The position numbers and the translations under genes are program-made. 64,000 bases of DNA from Streptomyces sp. M41(2017). Its GTDB lineage: Bacteria > Actinomycetota > Actinomycetes > Streptomycetales > Streptomycetaceae. Of the stretch, positions 44,272 to 52,211 are shown piece after piece (the stretch's first letter is position 1; each line of letters begins with the position of its first letter). The stretch covers positions 372,001-436,000 of the forward strand of contig NZ_MWFK01000002.1 in the NCBI RefSeq assembly GCF_002078175.1, in the 5' to 3' direction. The notes under the pieces are model-generated. The model was not told the origin of the DNA and searched no databases. It saw only the letters and a list, made by a program, of their open reading frames with translations.

Positions 44272-46032
44272 TCAGAGCGCGGGTGATGAGGACGACGACG
44301 GCACGGTGTACCGCTCGCGCAGCTCCGCCTTGCGGACCTTGCCGGTCAGCGTCTTCGGAAGCGCGGGGACCAGCTCCAGCCGGTCCGGCAGGAAACGGCG
44401 GTCGTGACCTGCCTCCGCGACCCGGTCCCGTACCTCCTGGAGGGTCGGGCCCCTGCCGTCGCGGGGGACGACGACGGCGACGATCACGTTCCCGGGCCCG
44501 GCTCCCGTGCGGCCGGCCGGCGCCTCCAGACCGACCAGCGCGGCCTCGACGGCCCGGGGATGGCTGCCGATCACCGCCTCCAGCTCCGTCATCGGCGCCA
44601 CCTGCCCGTCCCGCAGGACCGCGTCGCGGGCCCGCCCGATGATGCGGATACCGCCCCTGCCGTCGTCACGGGCGAGGTCCCCGGTGTCGAACCAGCCGTC
44701 CGCTCCGAGCTCGGCCGCGAACGCCTCCGGGCGCCGGTGGTAGCCGAGTGCGAGGGACGCACCCCGCACCTTGAGGCGGCCCACGGCACCCGGTTCGCCG
44801 GAGGCCTCCGGCGAACCGAACTCCGGGGACGTCTCGATGCGGGTCTCCATCGCGTCGATGGCGGTGCCGTTGCTCCGCGCCGCCCACCCCGCCGGGTCCT
44901 CGGGCCGGGTGGTGGTCACGGGACCGTTCTCGGACATGCCCCACAGGGAGTGGGCGCGCGCTCCGAGCGTCTCGTGGACCTCGTCCGACAACTCCCGCAG
45001 GACCGGGGCCGAGCCGATCACCACGTGCCGCAGCGTGCTCGTGTCGCGCCGTTCGGCCCGCTGGGACGCGGCGACGTCGGCGAGGGTGGCGGGCGGCCCG
45101 TACAGGAGGGTCGCTCCGTAGCGCTCGACCAGGTCGAGCAGGGCCTCGTTGCGGCGCACGTCCTGGAAGGCGACCGTTCCGCCCAGCATGACGCCGGCGA
45201 GGACGCCCTGTGCGAACCCCGAGTAGTGCACCAGGGGTGTGGACACGGCCGCCACCCAGTCGTCGCCCGCCCCGAACGCGTCGACGTAGCCGCGTACGGC
45301 CGAGTGGACCGTGTTCTGGCTGTGCAGGACGCCCTTGGACAGGCCCGTGGTGCCGGAGGTGAACAGCACCACGAACGGATCGTCCGCGCCGAGGGCCAGC
45401 CCGTCCAGCCGGGCGGCGGCGCCCTCACGCTCCTCCCGTTCCTCCGCCACGAAGTGCTCGTGGAAGGAGACCGCGCCCTCGGGGACCGGGCCGTCGACCA
45501 CCAACACGTGCTCCAGGGACGGCAGTTCACCCTGGAGCCGGGTGACGGTCTCCGCCAGCGGGGTGTCCGCCCAGGTGGGAAGGGTGACGCATACGCGCGC
45601 CCCGGTGAGGCCGAGGCGGTGGCGGAGTTCCTCCTCCGTGCAGACGGGCGAGATGGGGATGATGACGGCGCCGACGCGGATGGAGGCGAAGATCAGCGGC
45701 ACCATCTCCCATCGGTTGGGGAGCTGGACGGCCACGAAGTCGCCCGGCCGTACGCCGAGTTCGATCAGGGCCAGGGCGAACCGGTCGGTGAGCCGGTTCA
45801 GCTCGGCGTAGTCCAGGGTGTCGGTGCGGGACTCCGCGACGCGCCGGCCCGCGACGGCCAGCCTGCGCGGTCGCAGGGCGGCCTGGCGGTGGAGGTCGTC
45901 GAGGAAGGTCGCGTCGCGCCACCAGCCGCGGCGGCGGTACTCGGCGGCGCGCTCCGCCGGGACCGCCCCGGCCGCAGGAGCGGTCCGCTCCCCCGCCGTC
46001 GTCCCCGCCCGCGTCGTGACAGGCGTGCTCAT
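44272..46032 (-). CDS. AMP-dependent acyl-CoA synthetase/ligase
   Basis: A 586-residue ANL superfamily enzyme. A3 P-loop VLFTSGTTGLSKGVLHS, A5 WGMSENGPVTT, A7 WFDTGDLARDD and the catalytic Lys in KTLTGKVRKAELR are intact. It adenylates a carboxylate and makes a CoA thioester, or transfers to an amine. Its ATG shares one base with the end of the dehydrogenase gene upstream (TGATG), so they are co-translated. No carrier-protein domain is attached. Substrate unknown, presumably a pathway acid. Confidence 0.93.
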   Translation of the reverse strand: MSTPVTTRAGTTAGERTAPAAGAVPAERAAEYRRRGWWRDATFLDDLHRQAALRPRRLAVAGRRVAESRTDTLDYAELNRLTDRFALALIELGVRPGDFVAVQLPNRWEMVPLIFASIRVGAVIIPISPVCTEEELRHRLGLTGARVCVTLPTWADTPLAETVTRLQGELPSLEHVLVVDGPVPEGAVSFHEHFVAEEREEREGAAARLDGLALGADDPFVVLFTSGTTGLSKGVLHSQNTVHSAVRGYVDAFGAGDDWVAAVSTPLVHYSGFAQGVLAGVMLGGTVAFQDVRRNEALLDLVERYGATLLYGPPATLADVAASQRAERRDTSTLRHVVIGSAPVLRELSDEVHETLGARAHSLWGMSENGPVTTTRPEDPAGWAARSNGTAIDAMETRIETSPEFGSPEASGEPGAVGRLKVRGASLALGYHRRPEAFAAELGADGWFDTGDLARDDGRGGIRIIGRARDAVLRDGQVAPMTELEAVIGSHPRAVEAALVGLEAPAGRTGAGPGNVIVAVVVPRDGRGPTLQEVRDRVAEAGHDRRFLPDRLELVPALPKTLTGKVRKAELRERYTVPSSSSSPAL

Positions 46033-47147
46033 CAGCGGTCCTTCCTGCGCGCGGCCAGCAGTTCGGGCAGCGGGTTGCCGGCGCGGGCGGCGGCGATCTC
46101 CAGCAGGTCGCGGGTGTTCTGCCGCACCCGGTCACCGACCCAGTCGAAGACCCACGCCTTGCGCGCCTCGGCGGGCAGGTCGAAGGGGACGACCCGGGTG
46201 ACGGCGAGGGCGGCGGAGGCGGCGCCGCCGATGTTGGCGATCACCCCGGGGACCAGGGCCGCCCCCGAGGCGGCCACCTTCTCCTTGGCGGCCGCGCTGG
46301 AGGCCAGGTTGGCGCCCTCCACCACCAGGCCGGCCCGCAGGCGGTGGGTGTTCTCGGCGGTGAGCGCGTACTTCTGCGCCGCGAGGATCAGGATGTCCGC
46401 GTCGACGTCCAGCCAGGCGTCGGGTTCGCCGGAGAGCCGGACGCCCTGCGGGAGACGGCTGCGGTCGATGCGGCCGAACTGGTCGGTGACGGCGACGAGT
46501 TCGGCCACCGGCAGCCGGTCGGCGCTGATCGTGCCCTCGACGTCCGCGATACCGACGACGACATGTCCGCGGTCCTCCAGGAACCGCGCCACCGCCCGGC
46601 CCACCGCGCCGAAGCCCTGCACCACGACCCGGGCGGGCTCGGTGCGGCCGCTGGCCTCCAGGGCGGTGATCGCGGCGACGCCGACGCCGTGGCCGGTGGC
46701 GTCGATCAGGGGCTCGTAGTAGGTACGCCAGTCGATCGGCATGTCCGGGGCGCCGAGGCGGTAGCGGGGGTCGTAGTTCGCCTCGGCGAAGAAGACGGCG
46801 CGGTCGGCGGGGGTGACGCCCATGTCGATGCCGAGGTGGATGCCGCCGTGCAGGAGCGGCTTCACCGTACGGCCGAAGGTGCGGAACGTCTCCTCGCGGT
46901 CGGTGCCGTCGGAGACGATTCCGGCCTTGGCCCCGCCGATGCGCAGCCCTGCCAGGGTGAACTTCTCGGTCATGTCCCGGGCCAGGCCGGCGACCTCCTC
47001 CTCGGTCACCCCGGTGGTCATCCGGGTGCCGCCCATGGCCAGACCGTCGACGAGCGTGTCGACGACCACCCAGCCCTTGATGGCGCCGCCGCTGCCGTGA
47101 AGGTGGACGGTGAGGGCGGGGTCCTGCGGCTCTTCCAGAGCACTCAT
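46032..47147 (-). CDS. Glu/Leu/Phe/Val dehydrogenase-like enzyme
   Basis: A 371-residue amino-acid dehydrogenase of the GDH/LDH/PheDH/ValDH family. The Lys/Asp active site area (RIGGAKAGIVSD, GIDMGVTPADR) and a Rossmann motif (VVVQGFGAVGRAVARFLEDRG) are visible. It would interconvert a 2-oxo acid and an L-amino acid with NAD(P)H and ammonia. It overlaps the CoA ligase start. Its substrate in this operon is unknown; it could make the amino acid loaded on the carrier or aminate a keto intermediate. Confidence 0.92.
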   Translation of the reverse strand: MSALEEPQDPALTVHLHGSGGAIKGWVVVDTLVDGLAMGGTRMTTGVTEEEVAGLARDMTEKFTLAGLRIGGAKAGIVSDGTDREETFRTFGRTVKPLLHGGIHLGIDMGVTPADRAVFFAEANYDPRYRLGAPDMPIDWRTYYEPLIDATGHGVGVAAITALEASGRTEPARVVVQGFGAVGRAVARFLEDRGHVVVGIADVEGTISADRLPVAELVAVTDQFGRIDRSRLPQGVRLSGEPDAWLDVDADILILAAQKYALTAENTHRLRAGLVVEGANLASSAAAKEKVAASGAALVPGVIANIGGAASAALAVTRVVPFDLPAEARKAWVFDWVGDRVRQNTRDLLEIAAARAGNPLPELLAARRKDR

Positions 47148-47221
47148 GGCGAATTCCTTGCGTCAGGGGTGTGAGGGATCTCGGGGAACAGACAGGTGAG
47201 GGGAGGCGGGCGAGGCCGGGG

Positions 47222-47785
47222 TCACTGGTAGAGCTGGGCGAAGCCGCGCAGGATCTCCAGGCCGTCCGTGCGGAACTCCAGATGGGCCTGGGAGCCGAAG
47301 ACGCGGCCGTCGTCGGAGCGGAGGAACTCGACGGGTGCGTGCTCGGAGCGGCCGATGGTGCGGTAGCCCGCCGGTGCTTCCTGGAGGTAGAGGGTGTGCC
47401 GGTGGAAGACGGTGACCGTCGGCTTCACGTGGGCGAAGAGCGGTTCCTGCGTGTCGACCTGTGCCTCGTAGCCGCCGACCCGCTGCGGCCCTTCCTCCAG
47501 GCGGCCGCCGGCGGCGACGGAGAGGATCTGCATGCCGCCGCAGATTCCGAAGACCGGCACGTCCGTGGTGGTGACGAGGTCGATCAGCGGCTTGTAGTAC
47601 TCGGTGTCGTACGCGCGCACCTTGGTGCCGCTCAGCACGATCGCCTGGTAGCGGCCGTCCACCCGAGCGGGTACGGACAGGGCGTCGGACGCCTCGGTGT
47701 CCGAGCCCAACGTCTCGAACCGGGACCGGAGTTGCTTCAGGGACAGGGTTCCGTTGTTGACGACCAGTACACGGGGCCGCGTCAT
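47222..47785 (-). CDS. Class I glutamine-amidotransferase-like hydrolase
   Basis: A 187-residue GATase/peptidase C26-like protein. Catalytic Cys in VFGICGGMQIL, and His/Glu in GSQAHLEF (a variant of QxHPE), make a complete triad. There is no synthetase domain. The family hydrolyses Gln amides or gamma-glutamyl bonds. It overlaps lysZ by 4 nt. As the operon has no LysK peptidase, this enzyme may cut the gamma-glutamyl isopeptide linking product and carrier, or deamidate the carrier's C-terminal Gln; both are inference. Confidence 0.88.
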   Translation of the reverse strand: MTRPRVLVVNNGTLSLKQLRSRFETLGSDTEASDALSVPARVDGRYQAIVLSGTKVRAYDTEYYKPLIDLVTTTDVPVFGICGGMQILSVAAGGRLEEGPQRVGGYEAQVDTQEPLFAHVKPTVTVFHRHTLYLQEAPAGYRTIGRSEHAPVEFLRSDDGRVFGSQAHLEFRTDGLEILRGFAQLYQ

Positions 47786-48612
47786 GCGTTCGCTCCTGAC
47801 GGGTGAGGGGAGGGCCGCTCGTCGGTGATGACCGTTCCGGTACGGCCGTCCAGCAGTTCGGTGACGGCGGCGCTGCCGATGACGACCCGTTCCACGCCGC
47901 GGTCGAGGGCCTCCCCCGCGGCCCGCAGCTTCTTGCGCATGCCGCCCTTCGCGCCCTTGTCACGGAAGGCGGCCGCGTCCCGGCCGCTGATGAGCCGCAC
48001 CGGCTCGCCGTCGATCAGGAGGTGGCCCACGTCGGTGACGAGGACCAGGTCGGTGGCGCCGGTGGCGCCGGCGATGGCGGCGGCGGCCCGGTCGGCGTCG
48101 GTGTTGACCTCCTGGCCCGCCGCGTTCCGCGCGAGCGGGGTGACGAGGTGGGCGTGGCCGGGTCGCAGGCTCTTCAGCGGGGTCACGTCGACACCGGTGA
48201 TCGGGCCGACGAGGTTCTCCAGCTCGACGAGTTGCTTCTCCCGCCACCACCAGCGCTCTCCGTCGCCCGCGCTGACCAGTCCGTCGCTGCCGAGCAGCCG
48301 TTCCGCGGTGATGCCCCGGTCCGCGAGTCGGCCCAGGACGTCCGCGGCGAGTTCGGCGCTGACGGCCTTGATGTCGTCGATGACCTCGGGGGTGGTCCAC
48401 CGGCTCTGGTTGCCGTAGCGGTCGCGCAGGATCGCCGACGGCTCGCTGTAGCGGGCGCTGAGCCGCTTGAGCGGCTTGGACCATCCGTGCACGAGCACCA
48501 GCGGGCGGTCCCGGCCGTGGCGGGCCAGGTCGTCCCACCAGCTGCCGTCGAGGTCGTCCAGGCAACTGCCGCCGAGTTTCACGACCGTGGGGGCGAGATG
48601 CTGTCCGCTCAT
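47782..48612 (-). CDS. lysZ: LysZ-like [AmCP]-amino acid kinase
   Basis: A 276-residue amino-acid kinase of the ArgB/LysZ branch. N-terminal VVKLGGSCLDDLDG, VLVHGWSKPLKRLSARY, LGSDGLVS and a late ADRAAAAIAGATGATDLVLVTDVGHL (nucleotide-binding Asp) fit LysZ. It phosphorylates the side-chain carboxylate of an amino acid held on LysW. It overlaps both neighbours by 4 nt. The Trp-rich insert GDGERWWWREKQLVE is unusual and may reflect a different carrier-bound substrate. Confidence 0.88.
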   Translation of the reverse strand: MSGQHLAPTVVKLGGSCLDDLDGSWWDDLARHGRDRPLVLVHGWSKPLKRLSARYSEPSAILRDRYGNQSRWTTPEVIDDIKAVSAELAADVLGRLADRGITAERLLGSDGLVSAGDGERWWWREKQLVELENLVGPITGVDVTPLKSLRPGHAHLVTPLARNAAGQEVNTDADRAAAAIAGATGATDLVLVTDVGHLLIDGEPVRLISGRDAAAFRDKGAKGGMRKKLRAAGEALDRGVERVVIGSAAVTELLDGRTGTVITDERPSPHPSGANA

Positions 48613-49664
48613 GCCGGCATCACCGGCTGCTGCGTCAGTCCGGTCTCCTCGGGCAGCCCGAACCGCAGGTTCACGGCCTGCACCGCCTGTCCGGCGGCGC
48701 CCTTGACGAGGTTGTCGAGAGCGGCGAGCACGACGATCCGGCCACCCTCCTCGTCGTGAAGGACCGTGACGTCGGCGAAGTTGGAGCCGAGGACGACCTG
48801 CGGGTCGGGCACCGGGATCAGCGTCTCGTCGTGCCGGCGCACCCGCACGAACGGGCGTCCCTTGTAGAAGCGCAGGTACGCCCGCGACAGCTCGCGCTGG
48901 TCCACCTTGTCGTCGGTGAAGACGTACGAGGAGGTCAGCAGACCGCGCACGGTGGAGACGCCGTACGCCGACATGGACAGGTTGCCGACGGCGCCGGGCT
49001 TGCTCCGCTCCAGGAAGTCGGCGACCTCGGTGGCGTGCCGGTGCCCGGTCGGCGAGTACGGGGCGATGGCCCCGGCCCGGAACGGGTGCAGGTCGGAGGT
49101 GCGCAGTTGGACTCCGCCGCCGCTGGAGCCGCTCTTGCCGTCCACCACGACCGTCCTGAGGTCGAGGCCGAGGCCGAGCGTGAGCGGCGCCAGCCCCAGG
49201 GTGATCGCGGTGGCGTAGCAGCCGGGCAGCGAGATGAGCGGGGCGTCCTTCAACTGGTCGCCGATCAGCTCGGGTACGCCGTAGACGAAGCGGTCGGCCA
49301 GGTCGGTGCGCCGGGCGACCTTCGGGTACCAGCGGTCGTGCAGGTGCGGGGTACGGATGCGGAAGGCACCGCTGAGGTCGACGACGGCCGGGATCCGGTC
49401 GGCGAACAGGGAGGCCAGCTCGGCCGAGACCGGCGCCGGGGTGGCCAGGAAGAGGACGTCGACCTTGTCGGCGACCTCCTCCGTGACGTGTTCGACGGTC
49501 AGACCCTGGTGGATGCGCAGACCGGGGTGGAGTTCGGAGGGCCGCCTGCCGATGCTGGAGGAGCCGCCGAGGAAGGTCAGTTCCAGGTCGGGGTGCTGGG
49601 TGATGAGTCGGATGAGTTCGCCGCCGGCGAGCCCTGAGGCACCGACGACTCCTGCGCGGATCAT
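48609..49664 (-). CDS. lysY: LysY/ArgC-like semialdehyde dehydrogenase
   Basis: A 351-residue NAD(P)-dependent reductase. N-terminal VVGASGLAGGELIRLI Rossmann motif, FLGGSSSIGRRPSELHP, and catalytic Cys in ISLPGCYATAITLGLAPL are diagnostic for LysY/ArgC. It reduces the carrier-bound acyl phosphate made by LysZ to a semialdehyde. The His of the active site is probably in GYSPTGHRHATE-like PYSPTGHRHATEV. Translationally coupled to lysX and lysZ by 4-nt overlaps. Confidence 0.93.
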   Translation of the reverse strand: MIRAGVVGASGLAGGELIRLITQHPDLELTFLGGSSSIGRRPSELHPGLRIHQGLTVEHVTEEVADKVDVLFLATPAPVSAELASLFADRIPAVVDLSGAFRIRTPHLHDRWYPKVARRTDLADRFVYGVPELIGDQLKDAPLISLPGCYATAITLGLAPLTLGLGLDLRTVVVDGKSGSSGGGVQLRTSDLHPFRAGAIAPYSPTGHRHATEVADFLERSKPGAVGNLSMSAYGVSTVRGLLTSSYVFTDDKVDQRELSRAYLRFYKGRPFVRVRRHDETLIPVPDPQVVLGSNFADVTVLHDEEGGRIVVLAALDNLVKGAAGQAVQAVNLRFGLPEETGLTQQPVMPA

Positions 49665-50515
49665 GCGAGAAGCTCCTGCACGTAACGGCCGATGGCCGAG
49701 GGGATGTCCGCTCCGGTGGCGGCGGCGACCGCACGGAAGCCGGGCGCGTGGTTGACCTCGTTGACGACGTAGCCGTCGGGGGTGTCGAAGAGGTCGACCC
49801 CGTAGATCCCGGGTCCGAGGACGTCCACCACACCGTCGACGATCTTGAGTACGTCGGGGTCGTGGGCGACCGCGCGGTTCTTGTTGCCGAGGGCGGCGTT
49901 GTTGCGCCAGTCGCTCCCGCCGCTCTCGAACTCCGCGGCGCCGATCAGTTCGCGCCCGACGACGAAGCAGCGCACCGAACGGCCGCCCAGATAGGGCTCG
50001 ACCACACTGGCCTGCTCGAAGGCGTGCGCCAGGTCCTCGATGTAGTCGTACACCGAGTGGGCGGTGTCGGCGTGGCGGATGAGCGTGACCCGCTTGCCCA
50101 TACCTCCGAAGACGGGCTTGAGGACGAGGGGCAGCGGCAGTTCGCCGAGCGCCTTGTCGAAGTCCTTGCGGGAGAGGACGAGCCGGTGGTCCGGCACCGG
50201 CACACCCGCCGTGTGCAGCAGGGCACGCAGGCCGGCCTTGTTCTCGCAGGCGTGGATGGCTCGGGCCGTGTTCAGGGTGGGGATGCCGGCCGCCTCGGCG
50301 AGGGTGGCGATCAGTCCGCCGCGGGTGTAGCTGCGGCTGCGGATCAGGAGGGTCTCGTAACCCCTGACGGCCGGGGCGTCCGGGTGGCCGAGGGAGAGGG
50401 ATTCGTCGTTGATCCAGTCCAGACGGAGTCCGAAGGCGGGGGCCGCCTCGATCAACAGGCGTTCCTCCCAGGCGATCCGGTCGGCGACGAGCGCGACAGC
50501 GCGCTGACCGGCCAC
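49661..50515 (-). CDS. lysX: LysX-like ATP-grasp ligase
   Basis: A 284-residue RimK/LysX-type ATP-grasp enzyme. Signs are SYTRGGLIATLAEAAGIPTLN, AIHACENKAGLRALLHTAGVPVPDHRLV, LVLKPVFGGMGKRVTLI and the Mg-binding VNEVNHAPGF at the end. It joins the alpha-amino group of an acidic amino acid to the C-terminus of LysW. GTG start; it begins 1 nt after the lysW stop. Whether it loads glutamate or aminoadipate cannot be settled here. Confidence 0.93.
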   Translation of the reverse strand: MAGQRAVALVADRIAWEERLLIEAAPAFGLRLDWINDESLSLGHPDAPAVRGYETLLIRSRSYTRGGLIATLAEAAGIPTLNTARAIHACENKAGLRALLHTAGVPVPDHRLVLSRKDFDKALGELPLPLVLKPVFGGMGKRVTLIRHADTAHSVYDYIEDLAHAFEQASVVEPYLGGRSVRCFVVGRELIGAAEFESGGSDWRNNAALGNKNRAVAHDPDVLKIVDGVVDVLGPGIYGVDLFDTPDGYVVNEVNHAPGFRAVAAATGADIPSAIGRYVQELLA

Positions 50516-50516
50516 G

Positions 50517-50702
50517 TCACTGACCCCAGTCGCGGAGCTGTACCTCGATCATCTCCAGCGTCAGACGACCGTCCTCGACGGCCTCGACGCGGAGGGTCAG
50601 GATGCACTCGGGGCAGGAGAGGGTCTCGCCCTTGGTGACCGGGGGCACGGTCAGGTCGGTCTCGCACTCGGGGCATACGCCGGTCAGGGTGGCGGTGGAC
50701 AT
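50517..50702 (-). CDS. lysW: LysW-type amino-group carrier protein (AmCP)
   Basis: A 61-residue acidic zinc-ribbon protein with CPEC (10-13) and CPEC (30-33) knuckles, as in LysW/ArgW. In Thermus and known AmCPs the tail is EDWGE, and the last Glu is the attachment point. Here the tail is RDWGQ followed by the stop, so the terminal residue is Gln (codon CAG at 50522-50520). Everything else fits the family. Located between the synthase-like gene (96 bp) and lysX (1 bp). The Gln end may need deamidation first; see findings. Confidence 0.93.
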   Translation of the reverse strand: MSTATLTGVCPECETDLTVPPVTKGETLSCPECILTLRVEAVEDGRLTLEMIEVQLRDWGQ

Positions 50703-50798
50703 CGGTCAACTCCGTTTTGATGGGCGGGACATACGGGTGCGGGATGCGTGCGTTCGGGGTGATCGTGCCGGCGGGGCGATGCTGTGGGTGTGCGCGGT

Positions 50799-51956
50799 TC
50801 AGGTGTGCGCGGGGCGGAAGTCGATCGCGGCCTTGCGGATCGCGTCGCGGTCGAGCGTCGGGCATCCGTCGCGCTCCTGCCGCTGGGCCAGCCACGGGGT
50901 GAAGGCGTCGATGTCGACCTCCAGGCCGGAGTCGGCCAGCGCGTAGGCGACCAGAGCGGTGGTGAGTCGGCTGCGAACGCGCAACTCGCGCCTGTTGCCC
51001 ACGAGTTCGGCGGGCAGTGTCTCGTACGCCTCGGGGTGGTTCAGCTGCCCGGGGAGTTCGTAGGCGAAGGCGTGCGAGGTGGTCGGCCCGGACTGGAAGG
51101 CGTCCCCCAGGCCGGCTCCGCCGAGCGCGATCCTCGACAGTTCGGTGAGGTGGCCCAGGTCGAAGCGGGTGTCGCCGTGGATCACGCGCAGCGAGGTGAG
51201 CAGCTCGGCCAGGGGGGCGTTGCCGCCACGCTCACCGATGCCGCCGACGGTGGCGGAGATCCATCGGGCGCCGGCCCGGACCGCGGCGAGGGAGTTGGCG
51301 ACGGCCATGCCCAGCATGTTGTGGGAGTGGATCTCGATCTCGGAGCCGTCGATGGCGACGAGGTCCGCGATCACGCTTTCCATCTGCCAGGGGGAAAGAC
51401 GGGCGACGGTCTCCGCGAGCCGGAACCGGTCGGCCCCCGCCGCGAACCCCGCCTCGACGTAGGGGACGAGCCGCTCCTTGGGGGTGCGGGCGCCGTCCTC
51501 GCCGCTGAACGTGACATGGAAGCCGCGCTCCTTGGCCTGGGTGATCGCCGAACGGGCCAGGGTCTGGAGGAACTTGGGGCTGGCGGAGTCGAGCTTCAGC
51601 CGCGCGTGTTCCTCGGAGGTGGGGATGGAGTACATGATGTGGCGCACGCCGAGGCGCTCGGCCTCGTCGAGGGCCCGAGCGACCTGACGGCGGTCGCGTA
51701 CGACGAGGAGCGTCATGCTGCGCTCGGGGCCGACGGCCTCGTGGGTGGCGAGGACGAGTTCGGCGTCCTTGGAGTCCGGTCCGGAGACCATGCCCACCTC
51801 GACGAGTTCGACGCCCGTGCGCACCAGCAGGTCCGCGATGGTGGCGGCGTCGTCGGGGCCGAACTCGACGCCCGCCATGTGCGCGGAGTCGCGCAGTGTC
51901 GCGTCGGATATGCGGGGCGGCCTCTCCAGTTTCTCGAGGCTCTCTGCTTCTGCCAT
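50799..51956 (-). CDS. Homocitrate/isopropylmalate synthase-like (HMGL) enzyme
   Basis: A 385-residue Claisen-condensing TIM-barrel enzyme of the DRE-TIM superfamily. Metal ligands HxH are present (EIEIHSHNML) and a Gly-rich NRGGN-like loop (GGIGERGGNAPLAELL). The N-terminal motif is SDATLRDSAHMAGVEF instead of the usual LRDGEQ-type, so the substrate may differ. It likely condenses an acyl-CoA with a 2-oxo acid. ATG at 51956 after AAGGAGTGAAGG. First gene of the operon. No aconitase or homoisocitrate dehydrogenase genes follow. Confidence 0.88.
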   Translation of the reverse strand: MAEAESLEKLERPPRISDATLRDSAHMAGVEFGPDDAATIADLLVRTGVELVEVGMVSGPDSKDAELVLATHEAVGPERSMTLLVVRDRRQVARALDEAERLGVRHIMYSIPTSEEHARLKLDSASPKFLQTLARSAITQAKERGFHVTFSGEDGARTPKERLVPYVEAGFAAGADRFRLAETVARLSPWQMESVIADLVAIDGSEIEIHSHNMLGMAVANSLAAVRAGARWISATVGGIGERGGNAPLAELLTSLRVIHGDTRFDLGHLTELSRIALGGAGLGDAFQSGPTTSHAFAYELPGQLNHPEAYETLPAELVGNRRELRVRSRLTTALVAYALADSGLEVDIDAFTPWLAQRQERDGCPTLDRDAIRKAAIDFRPAHT

Positions 51957-52081
51957 TTCCTTCACTCCTTGTTCCCGAAGGTCCGCGTTTCCGAAAGAGT
52001 CCGCGCATCGGAATTCGAGGACACCTGCCTGATCGCCGTTCAACATCCTTCGCGGCCCGGCCCGAAAGAGCAACATCGTCC

Positions 52082-52120
52082 GTGTCAGGCCTCTGTGGTG
52101 AAGTGTCAAGGAGTGTCAAG
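52082..52120. promoter_or_regulatory. GTGTCA direct repeats in divergent promoter
   Basis: The 255-bp region between the divergent synthase-like and isomerase-like genes has AGTGTCAAG at 52102-52110 and 52112-52120 (10-bp period) and a third GTGTCAGG at 52082, about two turns upstream. Direct repeats of this period suit SARP or OmpR/PhoB-type winged helices; such regulators are encoded at 53056 and 57509. Confidence 0.5.
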
Positions 52121-52211
52121 AAGGAAAGGGATTGCGGAGCGGGTGTGGGGTGCGTGCCAAATATCGGTCAGGGAAGGGACGCTCATGGAATCCAGGTCCT
52201 AGCGTGCGGTC

